Assembly (NCBI RefSeq): GCF_012034175.1
Contig: NZ_JAATEJ010000042.1
Location: forward strand, 1 to 45,439
DNA length: 45,439 nucleotides
Reading direction: 5' to 3'
Source of the DNA: Actinacidiphila epipremni
GTDB taxonomy: Bacteria; Actinomycetota; Actinomycetes; Streptomycetales; Streptomycetaceae
A model generated the notes under the pieces. That model saw only the letters and a program-made list of their open reading frames with translations. It was not told the origin of the DNA and did no database searches. This document shows, one piece after another, positions 1 through 7,446 of the stretch. Position 1 is the first letter of the stretch, and each line of letters begins with the position of its first letter. A program made the translations under genes and the position numbers.

Positions 1-675
1 GGCCTCGTAGTCGAAGGGCAGCGGGTCCTCCTCGTGCCAGCCGGTCGCCGTCTTCCAGGTGGTCACGAAGCTCTTGGCCTGGTCGATCTCGCTCTTCCAG
101 TCGGCGGGCGTCCAGCGGCCGACGCTGCCGGTGCCGGTGCAGAAGTGGCCGTTGAAGTGGGTGCCGATCTCATGGCCCTCCTGCCAGGCCTGCCGGATGT
201 TGTCCAGCGTCATGCGCAGGTGCTCGTCGGTGAGGTAGCCGATGTCGGAGGCGCCCAGCGGGCTGTTGGGCGGCGCGTACTGGAGCTTCTTGGCCTCCGG
301 GAGCAGGTAGAGCCCGCTCAGGAAGAAGGTCATGGACACGCCGTGGTCGGCGGCGAGCTTGCGGAAGCGGGGGAAGAGGCCGTTGCCGACCTCGCCGGCG
401 CCGTCCCAGGAGAACACCACGAACTGCGGTGGTGTCTGGCCCGGCTCCAGCCGGTCGATCTCGGGCTGGCCCGGCTGGGTGCCGGTGTGCGCGGTCGACC
501 CGTCGCCGATGAGCGTCACCGTCTTGGTCGGCGCGTGCGCGCCGCTCGCCCCCGCGGGCTGTCCCGTTCTGCGGGCGTCGCCGCCGCCCTTTCCCGCCCC
601 GCAGCCCGCGACGGCCAGTCCGGCCGCCGCTCCGGCGGTTGTCGTCAGCAGACTCCTTCGGCTCCATGCACTCAT
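1..675 (-). CDS. Polysaccharide deacetylase-like lipoprotein (partial, C-terminus outside window)
   Basis: The frame read on the minus strand from ATG at 675 runs off the left edge after 225 codons. It begins MSAWSRRSLL, a Tat-like twin-Arg n-region, followed by a hydrophobic stretch and a lipobox VAGC at Cys25, so the product is probably an exported lipoprotein. After a Gly/Ala-rich linker (about residues 26-80) comes a NodB/polysaccharide-deacetylase-like core: FVVFSWDG (Asp91 as the candidate first metal/catalytic Asp) and EIGTHFNGHFC, an H-x3-H metal-binding pair at His173 and His177. Family knowledge suggests a metal-dependent carbohydrate deacetylase or a non-enzymatic relative. The remaining catalytic motifs lie outside the window, so activity cannot be judged. 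Short antisense and out-of-frame ORFs here are shadows. Confidence 0.75.
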   Translation of the reverse strand, partial: MSAWSRRSLLTTTAGAAAGLAVAGCGAGKGGGDARRTGQPAGASGAHAPTKTVTLIGDGSTAHTGTQPGQPEIDRLEPGQTPPQFVVFSWDGAGEVGNGLFPRFRKLAADHGVSMTFFLSGLYLLPEAKKLQYAPPNSPLGASDIGYLTDEHLRMTLDNIRQAWQEGHEIGTHFNGHFCTGTGSVGRWTPADWKSEIDQAKSFVTTWKTATGWHEEDPLPFDYEA

Positions 676-791
676 GCGTGGTTTCCCGTCTCTCGGCATG
701 CACGCCGTACGGCTGAGACGGGTTTACGTGCGGACGCCCGCCTCGCCGTCCACACGTTCCTCACGCAAGATATTCATTTGGTCAAATGATC

Positions 792-1805
792 CTATTTATC
801 CCCCGGCTGGCTCACACCTTTCGCCCCGCCGGTGGAGCCGTCCACGCCCTCGGCATGTGCCGCCGGCAGCGCGCGGAAGGTACGCCGGTAGGTGCCGGGC
901 GGCACCCCCACCACCCGCTGGAAATGCCGCCGCAGCGTCGCCGCCGACCCCATCCCGGTGGCCGCCGCGACCGCCTCGACGCTGCCGTCCGTGGTCTCCA
1001 GCAGCTCCTGGGCCCGCCTGATCCGCTGCACCAGCAGCCACTGCAGCGGCGTGGTGCCGGTCACCGCGCGGAAGTGCCGGCCGAGGGTGCGCGAGCTCAT
1101 CGCGGCCCGGCGCGCGAGGTCCTCCACCGTCAGCGGCCGGTCCAGCCGCTCGGCCGCCCACGGCAGCAGCTCGGCGAGCGGATGCCGGCCCGGCGCGGGC
1201 ACCGGGGTGCTGACGAACTGGGCCTGCCCGCCGTCCCGGTGCGGCGGCACCACCAGCCGCCGGGCCACCGCGTTGGCGACCGCCGCGCCGCGGTCCAGCC
1301 GGACCAGGTGCAGGCACAGGTCCATGGCGGCGGCCTTGCCCGCGGAGGTGAGCACCGTGCCGCCGTTGTCGACGTAGAGCACATCGGGGTCCACCTGCAC
1401 CCGCGGGTAGAGCGCGGCCATCTCCCGGGTGTGCGCCCAGTGCGTCGTGGCGCGCCGCCCGTCCAGCAGCCCGGCCGCGGCGAGCACGAAGGCGCCCGTG
1501 CACAGCGAGGCCACCCGCGCCCCGGCCTCATGGGCCGCGCGCACCGCCTCCACCAGGCCGGCGGGCGGGACGGCGGCCGGATCGGCCCAGCCCGGGACGA
1601 TCACGGTGTCGGCGTCGGCCAGCCCGTCCAGGCCGCGGTCCGGCTCCACCAGGAAGCGGCCGACCCGCACCGGCCCCGTACCGCACAGCACCAGGTCGTA
1701 CCACGGTCCCGCGACGGCGTCCGGGGCGGTGCCGAAGACCTCGGTGGCCAGGGAGAGCTCGAAGTGCAGCATGCCGTCGGTGACGGCGAGCGCGACGGTG
1801 GTCAT
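792..1805 (-). CDS. GlxA-family AraC-type transcriptional regulator (DJ-1/PfpI + HTH)
   Basis: This 337-residue protein has two domains. Residues 1 to about 190 are a DJ-1/PfpI (class I glutamine amidotransferase-like) domain with the nucleophile-elbow-like motif SLCTGAF (Cys102). Residues of about 225-325 form an AraC-type double helix-turn-helix ending in the usual R(R/H)F...PxxYR signature. GlxA-type proteins are generally DNA-binding regulators whose DJ-1 domain senses a small ligand; the ligand here is unknown. The start is taken at ATG 1805, where similarity begins; the frame stays open about 33 codons further upstream without recognisable sequence. A perfect inverted repeat (1805-1839) overlaps this start and suggests autoregulation. 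The gene diverges from the dehydrogenase at 1964, its likeliest target. Confidence 0.88.
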   Translation of the reverse strand: MTTVALAVTDGMLHFELSLATEVFGTAPDAVAGPWYDLVLCGTGPVRVGRFLVEPDRGLDGLADADTVIVPGWADPAAVPPAGLVEAVRAAHEAGARVASLCTGAFVLAAAGLLDGRRATTHWAHTREMAALYPRVQVDPDVLYVDNGGTVLTSAGKAAAMDLCLHLVRLDRGAAVANAVARRLVVPPHRDGGQAQFVSTPVPAPGRHPLAELLPWAAERLDRPLTVEDLARRAAMSSRTLGRHFRAVTGTTPLQWLLVQRIRRAQELLETTDGSVEAVAAATGMGSAATLRRHFQRVVGVPPGTYRRTFRALPAAHAEGVDGSTGGAKGVSQPGDK

Positions 1806-1839
1806 GTCCGGAACTGTACGTGTGCTGTCGTTCCGGACA
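1805..1839. promoter_or_regulatory. Inverted repeat overlapping the GlxA-regulator start
   Basis: TGTCCGGAAC (1805-1814) and GTTCCGGACA (1830-1839) are perfect 10-bp complementary arms separated by 15 bp. The left arm abuts the regulator's start codon and the whole element lies in the divergent intergenic region, where a regulator commonly represses itself and its neighbour. Operator function is inferred from position and symmetry. Confidence 0.5.
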
Positions 1840-1963
1840 CTCGTGGCCTGCTGCCGGCCGCCGCCAGGATGGCCGTACGGGTCACGGCGGCCGTCTCCGG
1901 CCACCGCGGCACCGCAGGGCCGGGCGCGCGGCAGGCGTGTCCGGGAGACTCGGGAGGGACCTC

Positions 1964-2995
1964 ATGGCGGCGGAGCGGACGGTCGCGGTGTTCGGCGCGT
2001 ACGGGCACACGGGGCGCTTCGTGGTGGCGGAGCTGGCCCGCCGGGGGTTCACGCCGGTGGCCGGCGGGCGGGACGCCGGCCGGCTGCGCGAGGCCGCGGC
2101 CCGGGCGGGCGCCGAGGCCCGGCCGGCCTCGGTGGACGACCCGGCCTCGCTGGACCGGCTGCTGGCCGGGGCGGCGGCCGTGGTGAACTGCGCCGGGCCG
2201 TTCGCGGCCACCGCGGGCCCGGTGGCCGAGGCGGCGCTGCGGGCGGGCATCGCGTACGTGGACGTCGCCGCCGAGATCGAGGCCAACCGGGACACCTTCG
2301 AGCGGTTCGCCGGCCCCGCGCAGGCCGCGGGCACGATCGTGCTCCCCGCGATGGCCTTCTTCGGCGGCCTCGGCGACCTGCTGGCCACCGCCGCGATGGG
2401 CGACTGGCCGGGCGCCGACCAGGCGCATGTCGCCTACGGGCTCAGCAGCTGGCACCCCACCCCCGGCACCCGCGCGGCCGGCGCGGTCTCGCACGAGCGG
2501 CGCGGCGGCCGGCGCGTCCGGTTCAGCGGCGGGCGGCTGGAGCACCACGACGAGCCGCTGCCCACCCTGGAGTGGGACTTCCCCGCGCCGGCCGGGCGGC
2601 GCACCGTCCTGGGCGACTTCACCATGGCCGACTCGGTCACCGTCCCGCACCACCTGGCCGTCCCCGACGTACGCGGCTACATGACCGTCGAGGCGGCGCG
2701 GGACCTGTCGTCCCCCGACACCCCGCCGCCGGCCGCGGCGGGCGAGGACGGCAGGTCCGCGCAGACGTTCGTCGTCGACGTCGTGCTGCGCCGGGGCGCG
2801 GAGCGGCGGCGGGCCGGCGCGAGCGGCCGGGACATCTACGCGGTGAGCGCGCCGCTGGCCGTCGAGGCGGTCACCCGCGTCCTCGACGGGCGCACGGCGG
2901 TGCCGGCCGGCGCCGCCTCGGCGGGCGAGCTGTTCGACGCGGCGGACTTCCTGCGGGCGCTGGCGCCGTACGTGACGGTGGAGCTGCCGGACTGA
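1964..2995 (+). CDS. Saccharopine dehydrogenase-like NAD(P)-binding protein
   Basis: The 343-residue protein starts at ATG 1964, preceded by GGGAGG at 1953-1958; the frame is open further upstream but has no matching site. The N-terminus (VAVFGAYGHTGRFV, residues about 6-19) is a Rossmann GxxGxxG nucleotide-binding loop, followed by VVNCAGPFA and AYVDVAAE, which are characteristic of the saccharopine dehydrogenase / trans-acting enoyl reductase superfamily. It is shorter than true saccharopine dehydrogenases and no lysine-pathway genes are nearby, so it is better called an oxidoreductase of unknown substrate. It is divergent from the GlxA-type regulator, with the shared control region holding a perfect inverted repeat, so the two probably form a regulator-target pair (inference). 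Confidence 0.8.
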   Translation: MAAERTVAVFGAYGHTGRFVVAELARRGFTPVAGGRDAGRLREAAARAGAEARPASVDDPASLDRLLAGAAAVVNCAGPFAATAGPVAEAALRAGIAYVDVAAEIEANRDTFERFAGPAQAAGTIVLPAMAFFGGLGDLLATAAMGDWPGADQAHVAYGLSSWHPTPGTRAAGAVSHERRGGRRVRFSGGRLEHHDEPLPTLEWDFPAPAGRRTVLGDFTMADSVTVPHHLAVPDVRGYMTVEAARDLSSPDTPPPAAAGEDGRSAQTFVVDVVLRRGAERRRAGASGRDIYAVSAPLAVEAVTRVLDGRTAVPAGAASAGELFDAADFLRALAPYVTVELPD

Positions 2996-3098
2996 GGGGC
3001 GGGGCCGCCAGGGGGGAGACGGGCCGGCCGGGCGGGGCGCGTACCGGCGCGACCTGGGCCTGCCCGGCGGGGCGGCGGGTGCGGCCGGGGCCGCGGGG

Positions 3099-3788
3099 TT
3101 ACGCCCCGGCTGCCTTGGTCGCGCCCTTGGGGGCCTTCGCGCCGCCGCCGCGCAGGTGGGCGGGGACGAGGTCGATCGCGGGCTCGGCGTAGCCGACGGA
3201 GACGATCTCGTCGCCGCGGTAGGTGAAGCTCGTGACGCTCGCCAGGGTGCACTGCCGGCGCCGCGGGTCGTGCCACAGCCGGCGGCGCTCGGCCCAGGAG
3301 CGTACGACCCAGATCGGCAGCTGGTGGCTCACGGCCACCGCCTCGTGGCCCCGGGCGGCGTCCCGCGCGGCACCCAGCGCCGCCGTCATCCGTACGACCT
3401 GGTCCACGTACGGCTCGCCCCAGCTCGGCCGGAAGGGGTTGGTCAGGTACTTCCAGTTCGCCGGCTTGCGCAGCGCGCCGTCGCCGACGCCGAAGGCCTT
3501 GCCCTCGAAGACGTTCGCCGCCTCGATCAGCCGCTCGTCCGCGGCGAGGTCCAGGCCGTGCGCCTTGGCGATCGGCGTCGCCGTCTCCTGCGCCCGCTCC
3601 AGCGGGGAGGCGACGACGTAGGTCACGTCGCGGTCGGCGAGGTGCTCGGCGACCCGGTCGGCCATCGCCCGGCCCAGCTCGGACAGGTGGTAGCCGGGCG
3701 TGCGGCCGTACAGCACGCCCTCGGGGTTGTGCACCTCGCCGTGCCGCACGAGGTGCACCACGGTCAGCTCGTCGGTCCCGGAACTCAT
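3099..3788 (-). CDS. Histidine phosphatase (phosphoglycerate mutase-like) family protein
   Basis: The product has 229 residues. The N-terminal LVRHGE motif (Arg15-His16-Gly17-Glu18) supplies the phosphohistidine, SPLERAQETA is the second conserved block, and SHQLPIWVVR near residue 160 carries the second catalytic His. These define the histidine phosphatase branch rather than cofactor-independent mutases. The C-terminus is a Lys/Ala-rich tail. The start at ATG 3788 overlaps the hemL stop codon by four bases (ATGA, 3785-3788), so translation is probably coupled to hemL. This hemL-phosphatase pairing recurs in streptomycetes from what I know. The substrate is unknown; a dedicated role in tetrapyrrole synthesis is not shown. 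Confidence 0.9.
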   Translation of the reverse strand: MSSGTDELTVVHLVRHGEVHNPEGVLYGRTPGYHLSELGRAMADRVAEHLADRDVTYVVASPLERAQETATPIAKAHGLDLAADERLIEAANVFEGKAFGVGDGALRKPANWKYLTNPFRPSWGEPYVDQVVRMTAALGAARDAARGHEAVAVSHQLPIWVVRSWAERRRLWHDPRRRQCTLASVTSFTYRGDEIVSVGYAEPAIDLVPAHLRGGGAKAPKGATKAAGA

Positions 3789-5098
3789 GCGTGTGCCTCC
3801 GCGGCGGCTCGGGCGGCGGCCGGCAGCGCGTCGGCGATCCGCTGCACGGCCCGCTCGTCGTGCGTGGTGGACACGAACCACGACTCGAACGCCGACGGCG
3901 GCAGGTAGACGCCCTGCGCCAGCATCGAGTGGAAGAACGGGGTGAAGCGGAACGCCTCCTGCCGCTTGGCCGCCTCGAAGTCACGGACGTCCTCGTCCGT
4001 GAAGAAGACGGAGAACATATTGCCTGCCGTCTGCAACCGGTGCGCGACCCCCTCCTTGGTGAGCGCCGCCGTGACCAGCTCCTGGATCTGCGCGGACACC
4101 GCGTCGAGCCGGGCGTAGGCCGCGTCGTCCAGCAGCCGCAACTGCGCCAGGCCCGCGGCGGTCGCCACCGGGTTCCCCGACAGCGTGCCGGCCTGGTAGA
4201 CGGGCCCGGCCGGGGCGAGCAGCGCCATGACGTCGGCCCGGCCGCCGAACGCCGCCGCCGGGAAGCCGCCGCCCATGACCTTGCCGAAGGTCATCAGGTC
4301 CGGGCGCACGCCGTCCCGCCCGTACCAGCCGGAGCGGGTGACCCGGAAGCCGGTCATGACCTCGTCGGAGACATAGAGGGCGCCGTCGGCCGCGCACAGC
4401 TCCTTGAGCCCGGCGTTGAAGCCGTCGCGCGGCGGGACGACGCCCATGTTGCCGGGCGAGGCCTCGGTGATGACGCAGGCGATCTGCCCGGGGTTCGCGG
4501 CGAAGGCGGCCCGTACCGCGTCCAGGTCGTTGTACGGCAGCACGATCGTGTCGCCGGTCTGCGCGCCCGTCACGCCGGGGGTGTCGGGCAGCCCGAAGGT
4601 CGCGACGCCCGAACCGGCCGCGGCCAGCAGCGCGTCGACGTGGCCGTGGTAACACCCGGCGAACTTCACGACCTTCGCGCGGCCGGTGAAGCCGCGGGCC
4701 AGCCGGATCGCCGACATCGTCGCCTCGGTGCCGGACGACACCAACCGCACCTGCTCCAGCGGCTCGATGCGGGCCACCATCGCCTCGGCGAGCTCGACCT
4801 CGCCCTCGCCGGGGGTGCCGAAGGACGTGCCGCGCGTCACCGCCTTCTGCACGGCCGCGACGACCTCGGGGTGCGCGTGGCCGAGGATCATCGGTCCCCA
4901 CGAGCAGACCAGGTCCACGTATTCCCGGCCGTCGGCGTCGGTCAGGTACGGACCCTGACCGGACACCATGAAACGGGGTGTACCGCCCACCGCGCGGAAG
5001 GCGCGGACCGGTGAGTTCACGCCTCCCGGGGTCACGGCAGCGGCGCGGTCGAACAGTTCCTGGGACACTGGTGCTTCGTACGGGTAGCTCACAGACAC
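3785..5098 (-). CDS. hemL: Glutamate-1-semialdehyde 2,1-aminomutase
   Basis: This 437-residue protein is a PLP-dependent class III aminotransferase-fold enzyme that converts glutamate-1-semialdehyde to 5-aminolevulinate, the second step of the C5 tetrapyrrole pathway, in the cytoplasm. Visible signatures are VNSPVRAF at the N-terminus, SSGTEATMSAIRLARGFTGR for PLP phosphate binding, SDEVMTGFR with the cofactor Asp, and MTFGKVMGGGFP with the Schiff-base Lys. Length matches the family. It acts on the product of HemA, encoded at 30.9-32.2 kb on the same strand. The stop overlaps the histidine-phosphatase start by four bases. A CGTCTCA/TGAGACG inverted repeat lies about 30 bp upstream of the start. 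Confidence 0.98.
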   Translation of the reverse strand: MSVSYPYEAPVSQELFDRAAAVTPGGVNSPVRAFRAVGGTPRFMVSGQGPYLTDADGREYVDLVCSWGPMILGHAHPEVVAAVQKAVTRGTSFGTPGEGEVELAEAMVARIEPLEQVRLVSSGTEATMSAIRLARGFTGRAKVVKFAGCYHGHVDALLAAAGSGVATFGLPDTPGVTGAQTGDTIVLPYNDLDAVRAAFAANPGQIACVITEASPGNMGVVPPRDGFNAGLKELCAADGALYVSDEVMTGFRVTRSGWYGRDGVRPDLMTFGKVMGGGFPAAAFGGRADVMALLAPAGPVYQAGTLSGNPVATAAGLAQLRLLDDAAYARLDAVSAQIQELVTAALTKEGVAHRLQTAGNMFSVFFTDEDVRDFEAAKRQEAFRFTPFFHSMLAQGVYLPPSAFESWFVSTTHDERAVQRIADALPAAARAAAEAHA

Positions 5099-5129
5099 AT
5101 GCTCTCAAACCCCGGGCGTTGCGCCACAA

Positions 5130-5153
5130 CGTCTCAACCCTGCATCTGAGACG
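5130..5153. promoter_or_regulatory. Inverted repeat upstream of hemL (candidate operator)
   Basis: CGTCTCA (5130-5136) and TGAGACG (5147-5153) are perfect 7-bp arms around a 10-bp spacer, 30-55 bp upstream of the hemL ATG. A third degenerate copy (CTCTCAAA) lies at 5102-5109, next to the start. The position suits a repressor site or promoter element for hemL; the binding factor is unknown. Confidence 0.4.
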
Positions 5154-5198
5154 ATGATCGGGTTGCATGGTTGGGGCGGCAGATGGTCGGGTAGTGGA

Positions 5199-6059
5199 AT
5201 GCAGCAGCGGGGTGGCGGTCCGGGCGAGGGGCCGGGTGAACGCGTACCCGATCCCGAGGACGCCCGCCCGACCGGCAGACGCCGTCGCACCCCGCAGGAC
5301 GCGCACGACTCGCAGCAGCACCCGATCGACCCGTACGACTCGCAGGACCAGCCGCCGAAACAGCCGCAGCACCAGCCGCAGAGCCACTTGCACGACGACT
5401 TGCAGAATCGACACACCCCGGATCCCGCCGCCGCCAGTCCGGCAGCACGCGATCCGGAACACCACGAGCAACAGCGACACCGAGAACCCCGGGACCACCG
5501 GGACGACCCGGATCACCGGCAGAACCCGGACCGACGCGACCCGCGCGATCCGGGCGTTCAACGCGACGGGCGCCGCGAGCGCGCACGCCGATCGACCGCA
5601 GAGGGCAGGAGCAGGGGTGGCCGAGTGGGGGTGACCTACAAGTACTTCGGTGCACCCGACGGTGCCACCGCTGCACGTGTCCCGATCTCCATGCGCCCCG
5701 AGGAACTCGGCGGCGACGAACTCGGCCAGGGCATGTACACCAAGGTCAAGCCGGAGACGATGGCCGCGATGGTCCTCACCGGCATCGAGGGCATACCCCC
5801 GAACAAGGTCCCGCCGCTCGAACTGGTCGTGCTGCACCCGGACTACGCCGTCGTCCGGCTGCCCGCCTCCGTCGTCGAGCCGCTGCGCAACGCCAACGAG
5901 GAGTCCCTGGGCGCGGCGGCCTTCATCTGGTCGACCGTCCCGGACCGGCGCGGTCCACGCGACGCCTTCGTCATCTACCAGATGCTCCACGAATGGCAGG
6001 ATTTCGCCCGCCGCTGCCAGGAGTCGGGCCACCAGCTGTACTGCCTGGTCTGGCCGTAG
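5199..6059 (+). CDS. Conserved hypothetical protein with possible disordered N-terminal extension
   Basis: The C-terminal 143 residues, starting at GTG 5631 (beginning VTYKYFGAPDG), form a compact, well-conserved-looking domain ending CLVWP; I know similar proteins from streptomycetes but not their function. The same frame is open upstream to 5154 with an ATG at 5199, and would add about 144 residues of Gln/His, then Arg/Asp/His/Pro-rich low-complexity sequence. Third positions in this stretch are mostly G/C, which is compatible with coding, but the composition is odd. A purine-rich stretch precedes both GTG 5625 and GTG 5631. The safe core is 5631-6059; I report the longer frame because otherwise 5099-5630 would be a 530-bp gene-free gap. 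The gene is divergent from hemL. Confidence 0.6.
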   Translation: MQQRGGGPGEGPGERVPDPEDARPTGRRRRTPQDAHDSQQHPIDPYDSQDQPPKQPQHQPQSHLHDDLQNRHTPDPAAASPAARDPEHHEQQRHREPRDHRDDPDHRQNPDRRDPRDPGVQRDGRRERARRSTAEGRSRGGRVGVTYKYFGAPDGATAARVPISMRPEELGGDELGQGMYTKVKPETMAAMVLTGIEGIPPNKVPPLELVVLHPDYAVVRLPASVVEPLRNANEESLGAAAFIWSTVPDRRGPRDAFVIYQMLHEWQDFARRCQESGHQLYCLVWP

Positions 6060-6169
6060 GCGGGTTCGCCCGTACGGGGTCGGGGCGGGTGCGGGCGCCG
6101 GTGGGGGTTCTTTTCGGTGCGGGTTTGCGGGTGCGGGCGTGGGCGGGCGGGGGCTGGCATCGTACGGGC

Positions 6170-7051
6170 ATGGACCTCAGGCAGCTCGAATACTTCGTCG
6201 CGGTCGCCGAGGAGCGGAACTTCACCCGGGCCGCGGAGCGCGTGCACATCAGCCAGTCCGGGGTCAGCGCGCAGATCCGGCAGCTGGAGCGGGAGTTGGG
6301 CGCCGAGTTGTTCGACCGCTCGGGGCGGGTCGCGCGGCTGACGGTGGCCGGCAAGGCGGCGCTGGAGCACGCGCGGGCGGCGCTGGCCGCCGCGGCGGCG
6401 GTGGGGCAGGCGGTCGGCGAGGTCACCGACGTGATCCGGGGGCGGCTGGCCGTCGGGATGGTCGTCGGCTGCACCGTGACCCCGCTGTTCGAGGCGCTCG
6501 CCGCCTTCCGGCACGCCCACCCCGGGGTCGAGCTCGCGCTCACCGAGAACGGCTCCGACCGGCTCGCGGCGGACGTCCGCGACGGTGTGCTGGACCTGGC
6601 GCTGCTCGGCGCCGCGGGTGAGCCGCCGCAGGGGCTGCGGTCCCATGTCGTGGTGCGCGAGCCGCTGGTGGCGGTGGTGCCGCCGGGCCATTCGCTCGCC
6701 GGGCACCCGGGCGCGACGCTGCGGGAGGTCACCGCCTACCCGCTGGTGTGCATGCCGCGCGGCACGGGGCTGCGCGGGGTGCTGGACCAGGCGTGCGCGG
6801 CGGCCGGCATCACCGCGCCGATCGCCCTGGAGGCGGGCGCGCCGGACGCGATCGCCGATCTCGCGGCGCGGGGCCTGGGCGTGGGCCTGCTCAGCGAGTC
6901 GATGGCGCCACGCTATGCCGAGCGCCTCACCGCCCTGCCGCTGACCGACGTCACGACGCCCGGGCTGCTCGCCCTGGTCTGGCGCGACACCCGCAGCCCG
7001 GCGGTGCGCGAGCTGCTGGCGCAGTGCCGCCGTACGTTCAGCCGCCCGTAG
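6170..7051 (+). CDS. LysR-family transcriptional regulator
   Basis: The product has 293 residues. It starts MDLRQLEYFVAVAEERNFTRAAERVHISQSGVS-type sequence at ATG 6170: a classical LysR winged helix-turn-helix (residues 1-60) followed by the linker helix. Residues of about 88-290 form the periplasmic-binding-protein-like effector domain. The N-terminal similarity fixes the start; the open frame upstream is noise. The last 14 bases overlap the convergent small gene at 7038. The effector and targets cannot be told from sequence, and there is no divergent structural gene beside it, which LysR regulators usually have. Confidence 0.93.
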   Translation: MDLRQLEYFVAVAEERNFTRAAERVHISQSGVSAQIRQLERELGAELFDRSGRVARLTVAGKAALEHARAALAAAAAVGQAVGEVTDVIRGRLAVGMVVGCTVTPLFEALAAFRHAHPGVELALTENGSDRLAADVRDGVLDLALLGAAGEPPQGLRSHVVVREPLVAVVPPGHSLAGHPGATLREVTAYPLVCMPRGTGLRGVLDQACAAAGITAPIALEAGAPDAIADLAARGLGVGLLSESMAPRYAERLTALPLTDVTTPGLLALVWRDTRSPAVRELLAQCRRTFSRP

Positions 7052-7304
7052 CCGCCGCGCGGCTCTGACCTGGCCCGCCCTCCGCCTCGTCCCAGGCCAG
7101 CGCCTTGAGCTCCATCCGCGCCGCGGGCCCCCGGTCGGTCACCGTCGCCCAGTACGGATGCGCGGTGACCTGCACCGACAGCCGCACCAGCCGGCGGCGC
7201 AACACGGTGGTCTGCGTGCCGGCGGCACCGGCGAGTTGGCGATACGTGGCGTACCAGTCGCGCTGCGCCTGGACGAGGTCGGCGGGGAAGGTGTGGTGGT
7301 GCAT
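7038..7304 (-). CDS. Small conserved hypothetical protein
   Basis: An 88-residue protein beginning MHHHTFPADLVQAQRDWYATYRQLA. It looks mostly helical and soluble, with no signal peptide, membrane segment or metal motif. ATG 7304 is preferred because the conserved-looking part begins there; an upstream in-frame start at 7325 would add seven residues. I recognise similar small proteins from streptomycetes but know no function. Its 3' end overlaps the LysR gene by 14 bp in convergent orientation. Confidence 0.6.
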   Translation of the reverse strand: MHHHTFPADLVQAQRDWYATYRQLAGAAGTQTTVLRRRLVRLSVQVTAHPYWATVTDRGPAARMELKALAWDEAEGGPGQSRAAATGG

Positions 7305-7403
7305 GGCTGCGATTCTGGCACACATTCGAACGGGTGTACGAGAGACACGCCGTGCGCATCGTCACGGTGTGCGTGGCGCGGTGGCGTGGCTCACGCGCGG
7401 GGT

Positions 7404-7419
7404 GGGCCCGCGCGGGCCC
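7404..7419. terminator. GC-rich palindrome between two minus-strand genes
   Basis: GGGCCCGC/GCGGGCCC is a perfect 16-bp palindrome lying just downstream of the zinc-ribbon protein gene (stop at 7447), in the 142-bp gap before the 88-residue gene. It may act as a transcription terminator for the zinc-ribbon gene; there is no T-run and no hairpin loop beyond the palindrome. Confidence 0.3.
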
Positions 7420-7446
7420 TCGGCGGCCGGGCTTCGCCGGGTGGGG

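Noticed and set aside
3981..6032. 683-codon minus-strand open frame across hemL
   Set aside because: It overlaps hemL in another frame and shows no domain; third-position GC of hemL creates it.
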